The notes: generated by a model from the sequence alone, not told the origin. DNA of 21,388 nt from an uncultured Planctomycetaceae bacterium (GCA_903927685.1 CAIYOB010000906.1:1-21388); one strand, 5' to 3'. Counted from the stretch's first letter, positions 1 through 8,581 are shown. Program-made: numbers and translations.

Positions 1-978
1 ACTGCCAACCGCAGCCAGCACGGCGGGCAGCGCCACCGGGTCGGCGACCAAGTCCAAGAGCGTAGCGGCCGAATCGGCTGGCAGCGTGGACAGCCCCCCC
101 AGGACGGAACTCAACAACTTGGGACACCCGGTTTCGCAGACCAGTTTTGCGGCCGCCAGGCGGAGCCGAGGCTGAGCGTCCTTCAGCGCCGTGGTCGCTA
201 GGTCCGCGGCTTGGACCTTTTCGGCCAGCAGCACGCCGCGCAATGCCGCGCCGCGAATCACGGTGTCCGACGTCCCGGCGAATACCTCCCGATCGACTTG
301 CGCCGCCTCGGCCGTCTGACCGGCGGCCGCCAGCGATTCGGCGCACAGGAGCAGCGCGTGCAGGCGATAGCGCGTCACGGGCGGCGGGACGCGGGCCGCC
401 CGGACGGCGGCGAGGGCTTCAACGCCGCCGATCTGTCCGAGGGCGTACAAGGCGGCTTCGGCGACCGCCGGGTCCGGATCGCTCGCCAGCGGCGCGACGA
501 CCGGAACGGCGGCGGGATCCCGCCGCGAGCCGATGGTCTGCAAGACGCCGGCTCGGGCCTCCCTGGGACCCTTGCCCAGCGCCTCGCGCAGCAGCTGGTC
601 GACCTTGGCGCCGGGGATGCCTTGCAGCGCCCAACGGGCGACGGTCTCCAGTTGGGGATCGCCCCGCAGTTCTGCCAGAGCGGCGGCCGATTTCTCGGAT
701 CCTGCCTGCCGCAGTTGCCGGCAAGCCCACCCCTTGGCATCACCGGTCGCCTGGTCGGACTGGAGGACGTTCAGCAGCTTGTCCTCAATGGCCGCCAGTT
801 GAGCCGGCGTGGCCGCTCGCAACTCGGCCTCGATCGCCATCACGGCGGTGCGCGGTTGCCCGACTTGGTAACGGAGCACTTCGGCGTATGGATCGGCTGT
901 CGGCTGGGCCCAGGCGGTGGCCACCAGCAACAGAGAACAGGCCAAGGCCAACAGGATCGGAGATGACAGGCGAGACAT
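1..978 (-). CDS. Secreted HEAT-repeat protein, 3' end outside the window
   Basis: The minus strand is open from an ATG at 978 to the left edge (326 codons, no stop), so the gene is partial at its C-terminus. Residues 1-24 form a signal peptide (MSRLSSPILLALACSLLLVA, then TAWA before QP). The rest is alanine/leucine-rich helical sequence with HEAT-like units, for example around residues 135-210, where DPAAVPVVAPLASDPDPAVA is followed by EAALYALGQIGG. HEAT repeats are protein-binding scaffolds, and nothing enzymatic is visible. An AAGGAG ribosome site lies 8 bases before the ATG. The gene begins 28 bp after the stop of the Gfo/Idh/MocA oxidoreductase gene, so the two are probably co-transcribed. 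Planctomycete HEAT proteins are often parts of longer exported proteins, so other domains may lie beyond the edge. Long plus-strand open frames over the same bases are arginine/proline-rich shadows. Confidence 0.8.
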   Translation of the reverse strand, partial: MSRLSSPILLALACSLLLVATAWAQPTADPYAEVLRYQVGQPRTAVMAIEAELRAATPAQLAAIEDKLLNVLQSDQATGDAKGWACRQLRQAGSEKSAAALAELRGDPQLETVARWALQGIPGAKVDQLLREALGKGPREARAGVLQTIGSRRDPAAVPVVAPLASDPDPAVAEAALYALGQIGGVEALAAVRAARVPPPVTRYRLHALLLCAESLAAAGQTAEAAQVDREVFAGTSDTVIRGAALRGVLLAEKVQAADLATTALKDAQPRLRLAAAKLVCETGCPKLLSSVLGGLSTLPADSAATLLDLVADPVALPAVLAAVGS

Positions 979-1006
979 CAGCGGAACTCCTTGCGGGGGG
1001 CGGATT

Positions 1007-2287
1007 CTAGAGGTGCCACGGCGAGCGCATCGCCCGGCTCAACAGCCGTGACGCGGCGGGGTCGTCCAGGATGACTTCGCGCTGCGGATCCCAACGGATC
1101 TTGCGGCCGGTACAGATCGCGATCATGCTCAGCTGGGTGATCGAGTCCGACAGCACGGCGACCTCGACCGGTGCAACCGTGCGGCGGCGGGTGCGGACAC
1201 AGTCGAGGAAGTTCCCCATGTGATTGTTGCTCTCGTACAGACGGATCTCGCTCGCGCCGATCTTCTCCTGCAGCAGCGACTGGGGTTCCGTCTGCAAGCC
1301 GCCGCGGCTGAGGTGCACGGTCCCGCGGTCGCCAATGATCGTGGCTCGATCGCCGCCGGGGGTGAAATGAAAATCCGCGCCGTCCGCGAACTTGCCGCGG
1401 ATATCCCAGTCGAAGGGCGCATCGAACAAACCCGCCCCGAACTTGCCCGGCCCCGCGAACTCGACCGGCACCGCGCCGGCGTTGTCACCCAGGGCCCAGA
1501 CCATGTCGGTCAGCGGATGCGCACCCCAGCCGCCGATGAAGCCGTGGGCGTTGTCGGAGACCCAGTAGGTGCCCCAGCACGTGCAACGGTCCTTCGTGTA
1601 CGGTCGCCAGGGGGCGGGGCCCAGCCACAGTTCATAGTCCAGGCCTTCCGGCACGGGCTCCGGCTCGAGCGAACCGCCTTCGAACCCGTAGCTGGGCGCC
1701 GTCACCTCGACGGCCTGGACCTTGCCGATCCGCCCGTTGCGGACCAGCTCGCAGCCGAAGCGGATGTGGGCCAGGGACCGTTGCTGGGTGCCGTACTGGA
1801 ACACGGCGCCATAACGCTGGACTTCGCGGCGAATGGCGATGTCCTCTTCCATGCTCAGGCCCAGCGGCTTTTCCACGTACACGTCCTTGCCGGCCCGCAC
1901 GGCCAGCAGGGCGGCCGGCACGTGCCAGTGGTCCGGCGTGCCGATCGTCACGGCGTCGATGTCCTCGCGGGCCAGCATTTCGCGGAGGTCGCGGTACGGC
2001 GTGCACAGGTTGGTGCCGTAGCGTTCGTTCAAGGCGGCGGCGTGCTTGTCGCGACGGTCCTGAAAGACGTCGCACACCGCCACAACCTTGGTCTGCGGAT
2101 TCCCAGCCGCTTCGTACATCAGGCCAGCGCCGCGCCCGCCGACGCCGATCGAGCCCACGTGGATCTGGTTGCTGGGCGCGTCGGCACCCAACACCGAGGG
2201 CTGCACGAACAGTGGAGCCACTCCCAGCGCGCCCGCCGCCGCGGCCGCTTGCTTCAGGAACCTTCGACGAGTCAATCGTGTTGGCAT
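1007..2287 (-). CDS. Tat-exported Gfo/Idh/MocA family oxidoreductase
   Basis: This predicted NAD(P)-dependent sugar or cyclitol dehydrogenase has 426 residues. The ATG at 2287 is chosen because GAGGAG lies 8 bases upstream and the protein then begins with a twin-arginine signal (TRRRFLKQAAAAAGALG, residues 6-22). Longer in-frame starts would bury that signal. The Rossmann dinucleotide motif is GVGGRG at 48-53, followed by the acidic strand end VAVCD at 69-73. The family pattern GTPDHWHVPAA (116-126) and the conserved EKP (139-141) are present. The C-terminal half is the usual GFO_IDH_MocA alpha/beta domain. Many planctomycete members carry a Tat signal, which implies folding with cofactor in the cytoplasm and export to the periplasm. 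The substrate cannot be predicted. The HEAT-repeat gene follows 28 bp downstream. Confidence 0.9.
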   Translation of the reverse strand: MPTRLTRRRFLKQAAAAAGALGVAPLFVQPSVLGADAPSNQIHVGSIGVGGRGAGLMYEAAGNPQTKVVAVCDVFQDRRDKHAAALNERYGTNLCTPYRDLREMLAREDIDAVTIGTPDHWHVPAALLAVRAGKDVYVEKPLGLSMEEDIAIRREVQRYGAVFQYGTQQRSLAHIRFGCELVRNGRIGKVQAVEVTAPSYGFEGGSLEPEPVPEGLDYELWLGPAPWRPYTKDRCTCWGTYWVSDNAHGFIGGWGAHPLTDMVWALGDNAGAVPVEFAGPGKFGAGLFDAPFDWDIRGKFADGADFHFTPGGDRATIIGDRGTVHLSRGGLQTEPQSLLQEKIGASEIRLYESNNHMGNFLDCVRTRRRTVAPVEVAVLSDSITQLSMIAICTGRKIRWDPQREVILDDPAASRLLSRAMRSPWHL

Positions 2288-2356
2288 GGTTCTTTCTCCT
2301 CGATTGGCTGGACGGACCACCGAGTATTCTCCCGGAACGGGATGCTCGCGGAAAGG

Positions 2357-2383
2357 GGCCATGCCGATTAGGCCATGCCGATT
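2357..2383. repeat. Tandem 13-bp direct repeat upstream of the oxidoreductase gene
   Basis: GGCCATGCCGATT occurs twice without a mismatch, at 2357-2369 and 2371-2383, separated by one A (period 14). It lies 70 bp upstream of the oxidoreductase start, where a regulator could bind, but a simple slippage duplication is equally possible. The function is inferred only from position. Confidence 0.75.
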
Positions 2384-2450
2384 CAGCGGGCCTGCCTCCA
2401 CGGAGACCAGTCTCTCCGAGACCGGAGCATCGCGGCTCGGAGCCAGGAAA

Positions 2451-2528
2451 GGGTGGCCGGGGTCGATCGCAGCGAGCCCCCGGAGTCCCCGCGGACTATG
2501 GGCTCGCTGCACTCGATCAAAGCCACCC
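2451..2528. repeat. 78-bp imperfect palindromic element (nested hairpin)
   Basis: Arms pair in four blocks. GGGTGGC (2451-2457) pairs with GCCACCC (2522-2528). A short block at 2461-2466 pairs with 2513-2518, with one wobble. GCAGCGAGCCC (2469-2479) pairs perfectly with GGGCTCGCTGC (2500-2510). AGTCC (2484-2488) pairs with GGACT (2493-2497) around a CCGC loop. That makes about 29 pairs in 78 bases. No T-run follows on either strand, so it is not a classical intrinsic terminator. It resembles a REP- or MITE-like dispersed repeat, or a structured RNA at the end of the upstream minus-strand transcript. Confidence 0.75.
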
Positions 2529-2662
2529 GGGCAATCGCCAGCCCTCAGCCTCGTACCATTCGGCGCGGGGCCGGTCGGGCAGTCCCCTTGGCAGAGATGC
2601 ACAACTTCAAAGGTTCCAGTCCCGGGCCGCGATTCTCGAGCGCCGGCGCGAGGCCCGCAGAA

Positions 2663-3883
2663 TCAGGTGGGGTCTTTGGCCGCCGGATCGGACAGCGCCT
2701 GCAAGGCCTCGAACGGCTCTTTCCCACGCCACAGCGCCAAGGCGCGGACCGCATGGGACAGGAACGAGTAGTTGGCCCGGAGTTCATCGTCGGAGATCGT
2801 CGCGATGGTCCGCACGATCCACTGGGCGGCGGCCACGATCGTGGGCCGTTTGGGTTGGAGGTCGGACGGGGCCAGAGCCCAATACTCGAGGGCATGCCCG
2901 GTGACGATGATGCGAAAGTACAGTTGGTCGCCGGATTCCTTGGTCGGTTCGCGACTGGCGGGCGGAGCGAACGGCCAGTCGCCGTTCCAGAAGCCGTCCG
3001 CGTGTTGGTTGGCCACCAGGCGGCGGTTGGCATCTTTCAGGAACCGCATGACCCGGCCGCGCATGCCGGGCGAGAGAATCGGAGTCTGTTCATTGAGTCG
3101 CAGGTATGCCATCAGGCCGTACAGCCGGTGCATGCCGAAGCACACGCCGCGCGGCAGACGCTCCCGCATGATCCGGTCAGCCAACAGGTCAAACGACAAC
3201 GTCTGCCCCTCGGTACTGTCCCACCGCGTCGTCGGCGGCAGGAACAGCGAAAACGTCTTGGCAGACCATTCGTACTCTTCCTGGCTGGGGTTGAAATCGT
3301 GCAGGGCCTGCTCGATCATCGCGCGAAAGGTGACTTGCCGGTTCGCGGTGACCAGCGGATAGGACAGCGGCGTACCGACTTCGGCCAGGCACGCCAGCGT
3401 GTGATCCGTGTGGGACGTCGTGGCGATCCCCTCCTTGACTCGGCAGCACACGCCGAACGGCGTGTCGTACATGGCCGGTGTCTGGTCGCGTCCGTACAGC
3501 TCGGCAAAGCGGTTGGTGTCGGTAAGCAGCGTCCGCAGTTCCGTGCCCGAGGCGAACGCGGGATCGGCAAAGTGGGCGTGTGGGCCCCAGCATCGCAAGG
3601 CGTGGTCCACGTCGGCCAGCAAGGTCTGTTTCCCCGCCAGGCGCGGCCGGAGCCGCAGCAGCGAACTCCGCAATTGGTCGTCGGACACGACGTCGGGACA
3701 GTCGTACAATGGTCCGATGCTCAAGGGCAGTTCCCGCAGGGGCGGCACGCGCCAATCCCGTTGGAATTCCCGTGAACCCGAGATCGCCGCTTGGGCGAAC
3801 AGGGCCAGCACGACCGACTGGCTGACCAGGAACAACCAGACGGACCCACGGCGCGGCGACGGCAAGAACGGTATGCTACTCAT
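2663..3883 (-). CDS. Membrane-anchored helical protein of unknown function
   Basis: This 406-residue protein is not one I recognise as a named family. The ATG at 3883 overlaps the stop of the upstream membrane-protein gene (ATGAGTAG, 8-base overlap), which points to translational coupling. Residues 14-35 (GSVWLFLVSQSVVLALFAQA) form a single membrane segment or uncleaved signal, so the bulk is probably outside the cytoplasm. The remainder is helix-rich with aromatic and histidine-containing stretches, such as HADGFWNGDWPF and DDELRANYSFLSHAVRALAL. Alternating helices with motifs of this kind recall alpha/alpha-barrel folds (terpene-cyclase-like or glycoside-processing barrels), but that is only an impression. 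The coupling to a GT-C-like protein suggests a joint job at the membrane, for example in glycan or lipid-linked sugar handling. There are no visible frame defects. Confidence 0.7.
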   Translation of the reverse strand: MSSIPFLPSPRRGSVWLFLVSQSVVLALFAQAAISGSREFQRDWRVPPLRELPLSIGPLYDCPDVVSDDQLRSSLLRLRPRLAGKQTLLADVDHALRCWGPHAHFADPAFASGTELRTLLTDTNRFAELYGRDQTPAMYDTPFGVCCRVKEGIATTSHTDHTLACLAEVGTPLSYPLVTANRQVTFRAMIEQALHDFNPSQEEYEWSAKTFSLFLPPTTRWDSTEGQTLSFDLLADRIMRERLPRGVCFGMHRLYGLMAYLRLNEQTPILSPGMRGRVMRFLKDANRRLVANQHADGFWNGDWPFAPPASREPTKESGDQLYFRIIVTGHALEYWALAPSDLQPKRPTIVAAAQWIVRTIATISDDELRANYSFLSHAVRALALWRGKEPFEALQALSDPAAKDPT

Positions 3884-5543
3884 CGAGGCTGACTCCCTGC
3901 TCTGTTTCTTCACCGGCTCGATCGATCGAGGGCTTGCCCGCGGCCTGGGCCAACACGACGCACCACTCGTCCTCGTACTGCTGTTCCCACTGGTCCGCAC
4001 CGCTCAGGTACCGGAGCAACGTCTTCTGGCGGTGCCGGTCCAGGATCACCGTCTGGACGCCGTAACGCAGCATCACATTCTCCCAGCCGGTTCGCGTTTC
4101 ACGCATGATTCGATAATCGATCGACACCTTGGGAGGCAACAGGTGGAGGTTCGTGGTCAAGAACGGCCGCAGACCCGCGGGACCGTCCCAGATCAACCAA
4201 TCGCCCCACCAGTGCGGATGAAAGACTTGGCCTTGCGGCGGATTCTCGCGCAGGTGCTTAGTCAGCTTCCAGGGCGTGCCGACAGCGTACAGTCGCTCCG
4301 GCGGCCGCGAGTGCCCCCAGACCAGCGCTTCCCAGGCCGGGGCAAGGGCAAAGCAGATCCAGAACACGCCCAGCGACATGGCCGTGTAGCTCAGCCCGGG
4401 ACGTGCGTCCCAGGGCAGCCAACCGCGCCGGGCCGTTCCGTCCCCATTGGTGCATCGGCAGGCCAGCCCATCTCGCCACCGCCGGCCGATCGCGGCCAGG
4501 TGCGGCGTCACCACGAAACCGAACACAGCGGCGTACCACCAGGCCATCCGGACTCCGGCGCCAAAGACGAAGGCCAAAGCGGCCACCAGCAGCCAGTCGG
4601 CGACAGGCAGCCGGCGCGGACTGAAACGGAAGATCAGGATGCCGAGCAGCAACGAGACCAACAACTCTAGCCCGCCCGGTTGAAGCAGCGCCAGCGGCTC
4701 CCACCCCGGCAATTCCTGCAACGGGCGGAAGTCGGCGAACCAGATGCAGTACAGTACCAACCGCACGCCGTACGGATTCACGCAGGCGGCCGCCAGGGCG
4801 AGTTCGCCCAGCCACATCCAGCGGCGCACCGCGGGGTCTTCGACGACGCCGCGAACCGAGCGTTCGCGCCCAGCGGCTTCCGCGACGGCACCGACGAGCC
4901 AGCACAGCAGGACCAACAGGCCGCAAATGAACGACCCGTGCACGTTTGCCCAGAGGGCCAGCAGCGAAGGGACGCCGAGCCACAGGGCCCAACGAATCCT
5001 CGTCGGGTGCGGATCACCGGAATCCGGTTCGGCCTGGGAGCCTCGCTCTCGCGCCAGCAGCCACAGCAGGACGGCGAAACACAGCATGCCGAACGCGTCC
5101 GGGTTGGCGGTGGTAAGTCGGCTGGAGCTGATTCCGACCACCGCCAGGACGCCGAGGTGGGTGGCCAACAGGCTGCGGGTCTGCAGGAAGAAGGCCCGCC
5201 CCAAGACTGCATGCGCCGCCACCACGACGATGGCGAACAGGGCAGACATCGCCTCGACGCCGCCCCACGCGTGAACTGCCGCGTAACTGGTCTGGGTCAG
5301 CCATGCGGTGTCGAACAGCCGCATCCCGGCCGACAGCGGCAAGAAGGGATCCTCGGCCGGCAAGGCTTGATTGGCCAGAATCCACTTGCCATAACTGGCT
5401 TGCCCCCATAATTCGCTGGACTGCAACGGCAGGCGATTGAGCCAGCAGAAGAAGCCGCCCCAGAAGGCCGCGACCAGCAGGTGTTGAGGCGCCAGGCTTC
5501 CGGGGCGGGAACGGGCCGGCAAATTGGGATTCTGGGATGGCAT
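3876..5543 (-). CDS. Multi-pass membrane protein, GT-C glycosyltransferase-like
   Basis: This 555-residue integral membrane protein starts at the second of two close ATGs (5543 rather than 5549), because GGAG lies 8 bases before it and only 2 before the first. About nine to eleven hydrophobic segments are visible, for example LLVAAFWGGFFCWLN near residue 25, AMSALFAIVVVAAHAVLG, LGVPSLLALWANVHGSF, and VADWLLVAALAFVFGAGV. A soluble C-terminal region of about 130 residues follows, with YGVQTVILDR and a terminal segment ending in WCVVLAQ. Multi-pass topology plus this tail is typical of GT-C (PMT/ARNT-like) transferases that use lipid-linked sugars. The canonical acidic motif in the first loop is not certain here; DTAWLTQTSYA is the candidate. 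The gene overlaps the next gene by 8 bases. Function is inferred from topology only. Confidence 0.75.
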   Translation of the reverse strand: MPSQNPNLPARSRPGSLAPQHLLVAAFWGGFFCWLNRLPLQSSELWGQASYGKWILANQALPAEDPFLPLSAGMRLFDTAWLTQTSYAAVHAWGGVEAMSALFAIVVVAAHAVLGRAFFLQTRSLLATHLGVLAVVGISSSRLTTANPDAFGMLCFAVLLWLLARERGSQAEPDSGDPHPTRIRWALWLGVPSLLALWANVHGSFICGLLVLLCWLVGAVAEAAGRERSVRGVVEDPAVRRWMWLGELALAAACVNPYGVRLVLYCIWFADFRPLQELPGWEPLALLQPGGLELLVSLLLGILIFRFSPRRLPVADWLLVAALAFVFGAGVRMAWWYAAVFGFVVTPHLAAIGRRWRDGLACRCTNGDGTARRGWLPWDARPGLSYTAMSLGVFWICFALAPAWEALVWGHSRPPERLYAVGTPWKLTKHLRENPPQGQVFHPHWWGDWLIWDGPAGLRPFLTTNLHLLPPKVSIDYRIMRETRTGWENVMLRYGVQTVILDRHRQKTLLRYLSGADQWEQQYEDEWCVVLAQAAGKPSIDRAGEETEQGVSLDE

Positions 5544-5682
5544 GTGCATGGCTCCATCGTAGTCGGAGACGCGGCCGTGTGAATCCCCCCGAGCCCGCTA
5601 CGGGTGAACGCGCCCTCCGCCGAAACCGCATCTCCCGCGGAGCTTACGATTGGTGAACTCTGTCCGACCGGCGGCCTGTCAC

Positions 5683-6276
5683 TCAGCCCGTCAGCGTGCC
5701 CTTGGTGCTGGGCACGCCGGAGGATCGGGGATCGCGTTCTACGGCCATCCGCAGGGCGCGGGCAGCGCTCTTGAAGATGGCCTCGCTGATATGATGGCTG
5801 TTGCGGCCGTGGTGCAGCAGGACATGCAGGTTGCACAGCGCATTTGCGGCGGCGGCCTGCCAGAAATCCTGGACCAGCTCGCTGTCGAATTCGCCGATCT
5901 TGGCAGTGGGAAAATCGGCCTGGAACACCAGGAAGTACCGGCCGCTGAGATCCAAAGCCGTGGTCACCAGCGTTTCTTCCATGGGCAGCGTGAAGTGTCC
6001 GTAGCGGCGGATCCCGGTCTTGTCGCCCAGGGCCTGCCGCAAAGCCTGCCCGAGACAAATCCCCACATCTTCGACGGTGTGATGCTGATCGACGTGCAGG
6101 TCGCCGCGGGCCTGGATGCTCAGATCCACGCCACTGTGTTTCGTGAACAGCTCCAGCATGTGGTCGAAGAAGCCGATGCCGGTTCGGATCTGCGCTTGGC
6201 CGCTCCCGTCCAGATCGAATTCCAACTGGATCTCGGTTTCCGCCGTGCGCCGCTCGATCTTCGCCTTGCGTGCCAT
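5683..6276 (-). CDS. hisB: Imidazoleglycerol-phosphate dehydratase
   Basis: HisB catalyses dehydration of imidazoleglycerol phosphate to imidazole-acetol phosphate in histidine synthesis, in the cytoplasm. The 197 residues match the single-domain form. The metal-binding signatures are present: [12 protein letters not shown] (33-44), [15 protein letters not shown] (65-79), and [12 protein letters not shown] (145-156), supplying the histidines and glutamates that bind two Mn ions. The ATG at 6276 lies 3 bases after the hisC stop, so HisB is translated right after HisC, the enzyme of the next step. A 139-bp gap separates hisB from the following membrane-protein gene. No sign of damage. Confidence 0.96.
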   Translation of the reverse strand: MARKAKIERRTAETEIQLEFDLDGSGQAQIRTGIGFFDHMLELFTKHSGVDLSIQARGDLHVDQHHTVEDVGICLGQALRQALGDKTGIRRYGHFTLPMEETLVTTALDLSGRYFLVFQADFPTAKIGEFDSELVQDFWQAAAANALCNLHVLLHHGRNSHHISEAIFKSAARALRMAVERDPRSSGVPSTKGTLTG

Positions 6277-6279
6277 CGC

Positions 6280-7326
6280 TTACACCATGGTCCTTAGTAA
6301 AGCCAGCAGGGCTTCGGTTTGGTCGTCTGTGCCAACGCTGATTCTGAGACCGTCCCCCCAGCCAGGATAGTTCATGTATCGGACCAGGACGCGATTCTGC
6401 TTCAGCGCTTCGTAAATCGTAACGGCAGGATGCTTGGGATGCGTGCACCAGACAAAATTCGCCTGGGACGGCAAGACCGCGAAGCCTAGCGATTGCAGTC
6501 CCTCCGCCAGCCTATGGCGAGTCGCCAGGATCTTGTCGACGGTCTGGCGCAGCCACGCTTGATCATCGATCGCCGCCGTCGCCCCGGCCAGCGACAGGGC
6601 GTCGCAGTTGTACGAGTCCTTGACTTTGATCAGTTGCTGAATCAGGTGCGGCTGAGCGATCACGTAGCCGAATCGCAGGCCCGCCAACGCGTACGACTTG
6701 CTCAAGGTCCGCGAGACCATGATCCGCTCGTTTTGAGCCACCAAGTCGACACAGTTTTCGCTGGCGAAATCCACGTAGGCTTCATCAACCAGCAGCGGGC
6801 ACGGCAGCTGTTCGGCCAGTCGCAGGATGGCCTCCCGCGGCACAACCGTCCCGGTCGGGCTGTTGGGATTGGGCAGGAAGACGAGTTTCAAGTCGGGCGT
6901 CGCGGCGGCGAACTCGGGCGGCAGAGTCCAATCGTCGCAAAATCGCACTTCCTCCCAGCCGGCGCCCTGCAATTGGGCCAGCGTCTTGTACAGGATGTAG
7001 CTGGGATACGGCAGCCGCAGCCGCTGACCGACTCCGACGAAGGCCCGCGTCACGATCGTCAAAATGTCGTCGCTGCCGTTACCGCACAAAATCCAGTCCC
7101 GCTGGACGCCCAGGAGTTGCGCGGCCCGTTCGCGGAAGGCGTTGCCCAGCGGATCCGGGTACCGCATCAAACCGCCGTCAGCCGCCTGCTGGATCGCCCG
7201 CACAACTTTGGCGGACGGCGGATAAGGATTCTCGTTCGTGTTCAGCTTGATGAACTTGCCGGCCTGCGGCTGTTCGCCGGGCACATACCCGGCCATCGCT
7301 TCGATCTCGGGACGAAAATAAGTCAT
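6280..7326 (-). CDS. hisC: Histidinol-phosphate aminotransferase
   Basis: HisC is a PLP-dependent class I/II aminotransferase that converts imidazole-acetol phosphate and glutamate to histidinol phosphate. The 348 residues are normal for the family. Visible features are the N-terminal KLNTNENPYPPS (27-38), the cofactor region NPNSPTG (153-159), DEAYVDF (181-187), and the Schiff-base lysine in SRTLSKSYALAGLRFGY (Lys210). The ATG at 7326 gives the expected N-terminus, though no strong ribosome site is visible before it. hisB follows after 3 bases and proB lies 71 bp upstream on the same strand, so proB-hisC-hisB probably form one amino-acid synthesis transcript. Confidence 0.96.
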   Translation of the reverse strand: MTYFRPEIEAMAGYVPGEQPQAGKFIKLNTNENPYPPSAKVVRAIQQAADGGLMRYPDPLGNAFRERAAQLLGVQRDWILCGNGSDDILTIVTRAFVGVGQRLRLPYPSYILYKTLAQLQGAGWEEVRFCDDWTLPPEFAAATPDLKLVFLPNPNSPTGTVVPREAILRLAEQLPCPLLVDEAYVDFASENCVDLVAQNERIMVSRTLSKSYALAGLRFGYVIAQPHLIQQLIKVKDSYNCDALSLAGATAAIDDQAWLRQTVDKILATRHRLAEGLQSLGFAVLPSQANFVWCTHPKHPAVTIYEALKQNRVLVRYMNYPGWGDGLRISVGTDDQTEALLALLRTMV

Positions 7327-7397
7327 GGGGTCGTGTGTGTTCAGGACAGAGGTTCAGGTCACGGACGCCGACGCCAGCGATATCGGGGCGACAAGGC

Positions 7398-8543
7398 TCA
7401 ATCCCCGCCCACCAGCGCCAGGTTGTCCCGGTGGATCACCTCTTCGTAGGGGCAATGACCGAGGACTTGGGCGATGCGGTTGGATGGTAAGCCCTGGATT
7501 CGATGGATGTCGGCAGCGGCATAGTTCGTCAAGCCCCGCGCGATCTCACGGCCGTGTTCGTCGCACAGGGCGACCGCGTCCCCTTTGTTGAAATCGCCTT
7601 CGGTGGCCGCGACGCCGATGGCCAGCAAACTGCGGCCCTGCTCGGCCACGGCTCGTACTGCGCCAGCGTCCAACACCAAACGCCCGTGCGGCCGGGCGGA
7701 GAAACCAATCCACCGCTTCCACGGGCTGACCGGTTTGCCCTGGGCCAGGAACAGGGTCCCCAGTTCTTCGCCGGCCAGCAGTCTGCGCAGCACCTGGGCA
7801 TGCCGTCCGCTGGCGATGATCACATTCTCGCCGGCCGTCGTCACGATCCGCGCCGCCTCCAGTTTACTGGCCATGCCGCCTTTGCTGAGTCCGGTGACTC
7901 GGTCGCGCACCAGGGCCCTGACCGAGTCATTCAGTCGCTCGACCGTCGGGATCACCTCTGATCCGGGCTCGCGGGGGTCGCCATTGTACAACCCCTCAAC
8001 ATCAGACAAGATGATCAGCAACGAGGCTCGCAGCAAATTGGTGACCAGCGCCGCCAGCCGGTCATTGTCGCCGAACGTCGTCATCAACTCGTCCACCGCG
8101 ACCGTGTCATTCTCGTTGATGATTGGGACAGCGTTGAATTCGAGTAGCGACAGCAACGTATTGCGGACGTTGAGGTATCTTGTTCGGTGCGAGATATCGT
8201 CAGCGGTCAGCAGCACTTGGGCCGCCCGGCGACCGTGCTTGCAGAAGGTGCGGTCGTAGGTTTCGATCAGACTGGTCTGTCCGACCGCGGCTACCGCCTG
8301 GAGTTTCGCGAGGTCGGTGGGCCGTTGTTTCAAGCCCAGCAGGCTCATGCCAGCGCCAACCGCCCCGGAACTGACCAGGACGATGCGGTGGCCGGAGTCG
8401 TAGGCCGCCGAGATGTCTTCAGCCAAGTACGCAATCCGCTCGTCATTCAACCGTCCGTCGGGGTGGGTTAGCACGCGTGTGCCGACTTTGACGACGATGG
8501 TCTGAGCGGTTGCCGCGATTTCTTGACGCAAGAAGTTTGACAT
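7398..8543 (-). CDS. proB: Glutamate 5-kinase with C-terminal PUA domain
   Basis: ProB phosphorylates glutamate with ATP in the first step of proline synthesis. The 381 residues include an amino-acid kinase domain with VVKVGTRVL (17-25), SSGAVGAGM (58-66), INENDTVAVDE (142-152), FGDND (157-161) and SDVEGLY (180-186). A PUA domain follows at about 285-365, as in the long bacterial form. The ATG at 8543 has no Shine-Dalgarno sequence. A candidate promoter lies so close upstream that the mRNA could be nearly leaderless. proA is not next to it; hisC follows 71 bp downstream. The sequence appears intact. Confidence 0.95.
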   Translation of the reverse strand: MSNFLRQEIAATAQTIVVKVGTRVLTHPDGRLNDERIAYLAEDISAAYDSGHRIVLVSSGAVGAGMSLLGLKQRPTDLAKLQAVAAVGQTSLIETYDRTFCKHGRRAAQVLLTADDISHRTRYLNVRNTLLSLLEFNAVPIINENDTVAVDELMTTFGDNDRLAALVTNLLRASLLIILSDVEGLYNGDPREPGSEVIPTVERLNDSVRALVRDRVTGLSKGGMASKLEAARIVTTAGENVIIASGRHAQVLRRLLAGEELGTLFLAQGKPVSPWKRWIGFSARPHGRLVLDAGAVRAVAEQGRSLLAIGVAATEGDFNKGDAVALCDEHGREIARGLTNYAAADIHRIQGLPSNRIAQVLGHCPYEEVIHRDNLALVGGD

Positions 8544-8552
8544 AGTTGAGCT

Positions 8553-8581
8553 ATTCGACCGATTTTCGCGCGTTTCGTCAA
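8553..8581 (-). promoter_or_regulatory. Candidate promoter of proB-hisC-hisB
   Basis: On the minus strand a -35 TTGACG (8576-8581) is followed by 17 bp and a -10 TCGAAT (8553-8558), matching 5/6 and 4/6 of the sigma70 consensus. The -10 ends 9 bases before the proB ATG, so transcription would start almost at the start codon. This agrees with the missing ribosome site. It is a sequence match only. Confidence 0.4.

Larger units (their letters stand above)
2288..2662. other. Non-coding gap of 375 bp
   Basis: No credible gene is visible here on either strand. The gap contains the ribosome site of the oxidoreductase gene next to 2288, the tandem repeat at 2357-2383, and the palindromic element at 2451-2528. 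Nothing recognisable was found between 2529 and 2662. It should carry the promoter of the oxidoreductase/HEAT pair. An AATACT on the minus strand near 2318-2323 is a possible -10, but it lacks a convincing -35. Confidence 0.6.

Noticed and set aside
147..1010. Plus-strand open frames over the left edge
   Set aside because: They are Arg/Pro-rich; the minus strand has a signal peptide, HEAT-like repeats and a ribosome site.
2451..2528. The large hairpin as an intrinsic terminator
   Set aside because: No T-run follows on either strand, so it is listed as a palindromic repeat instead.
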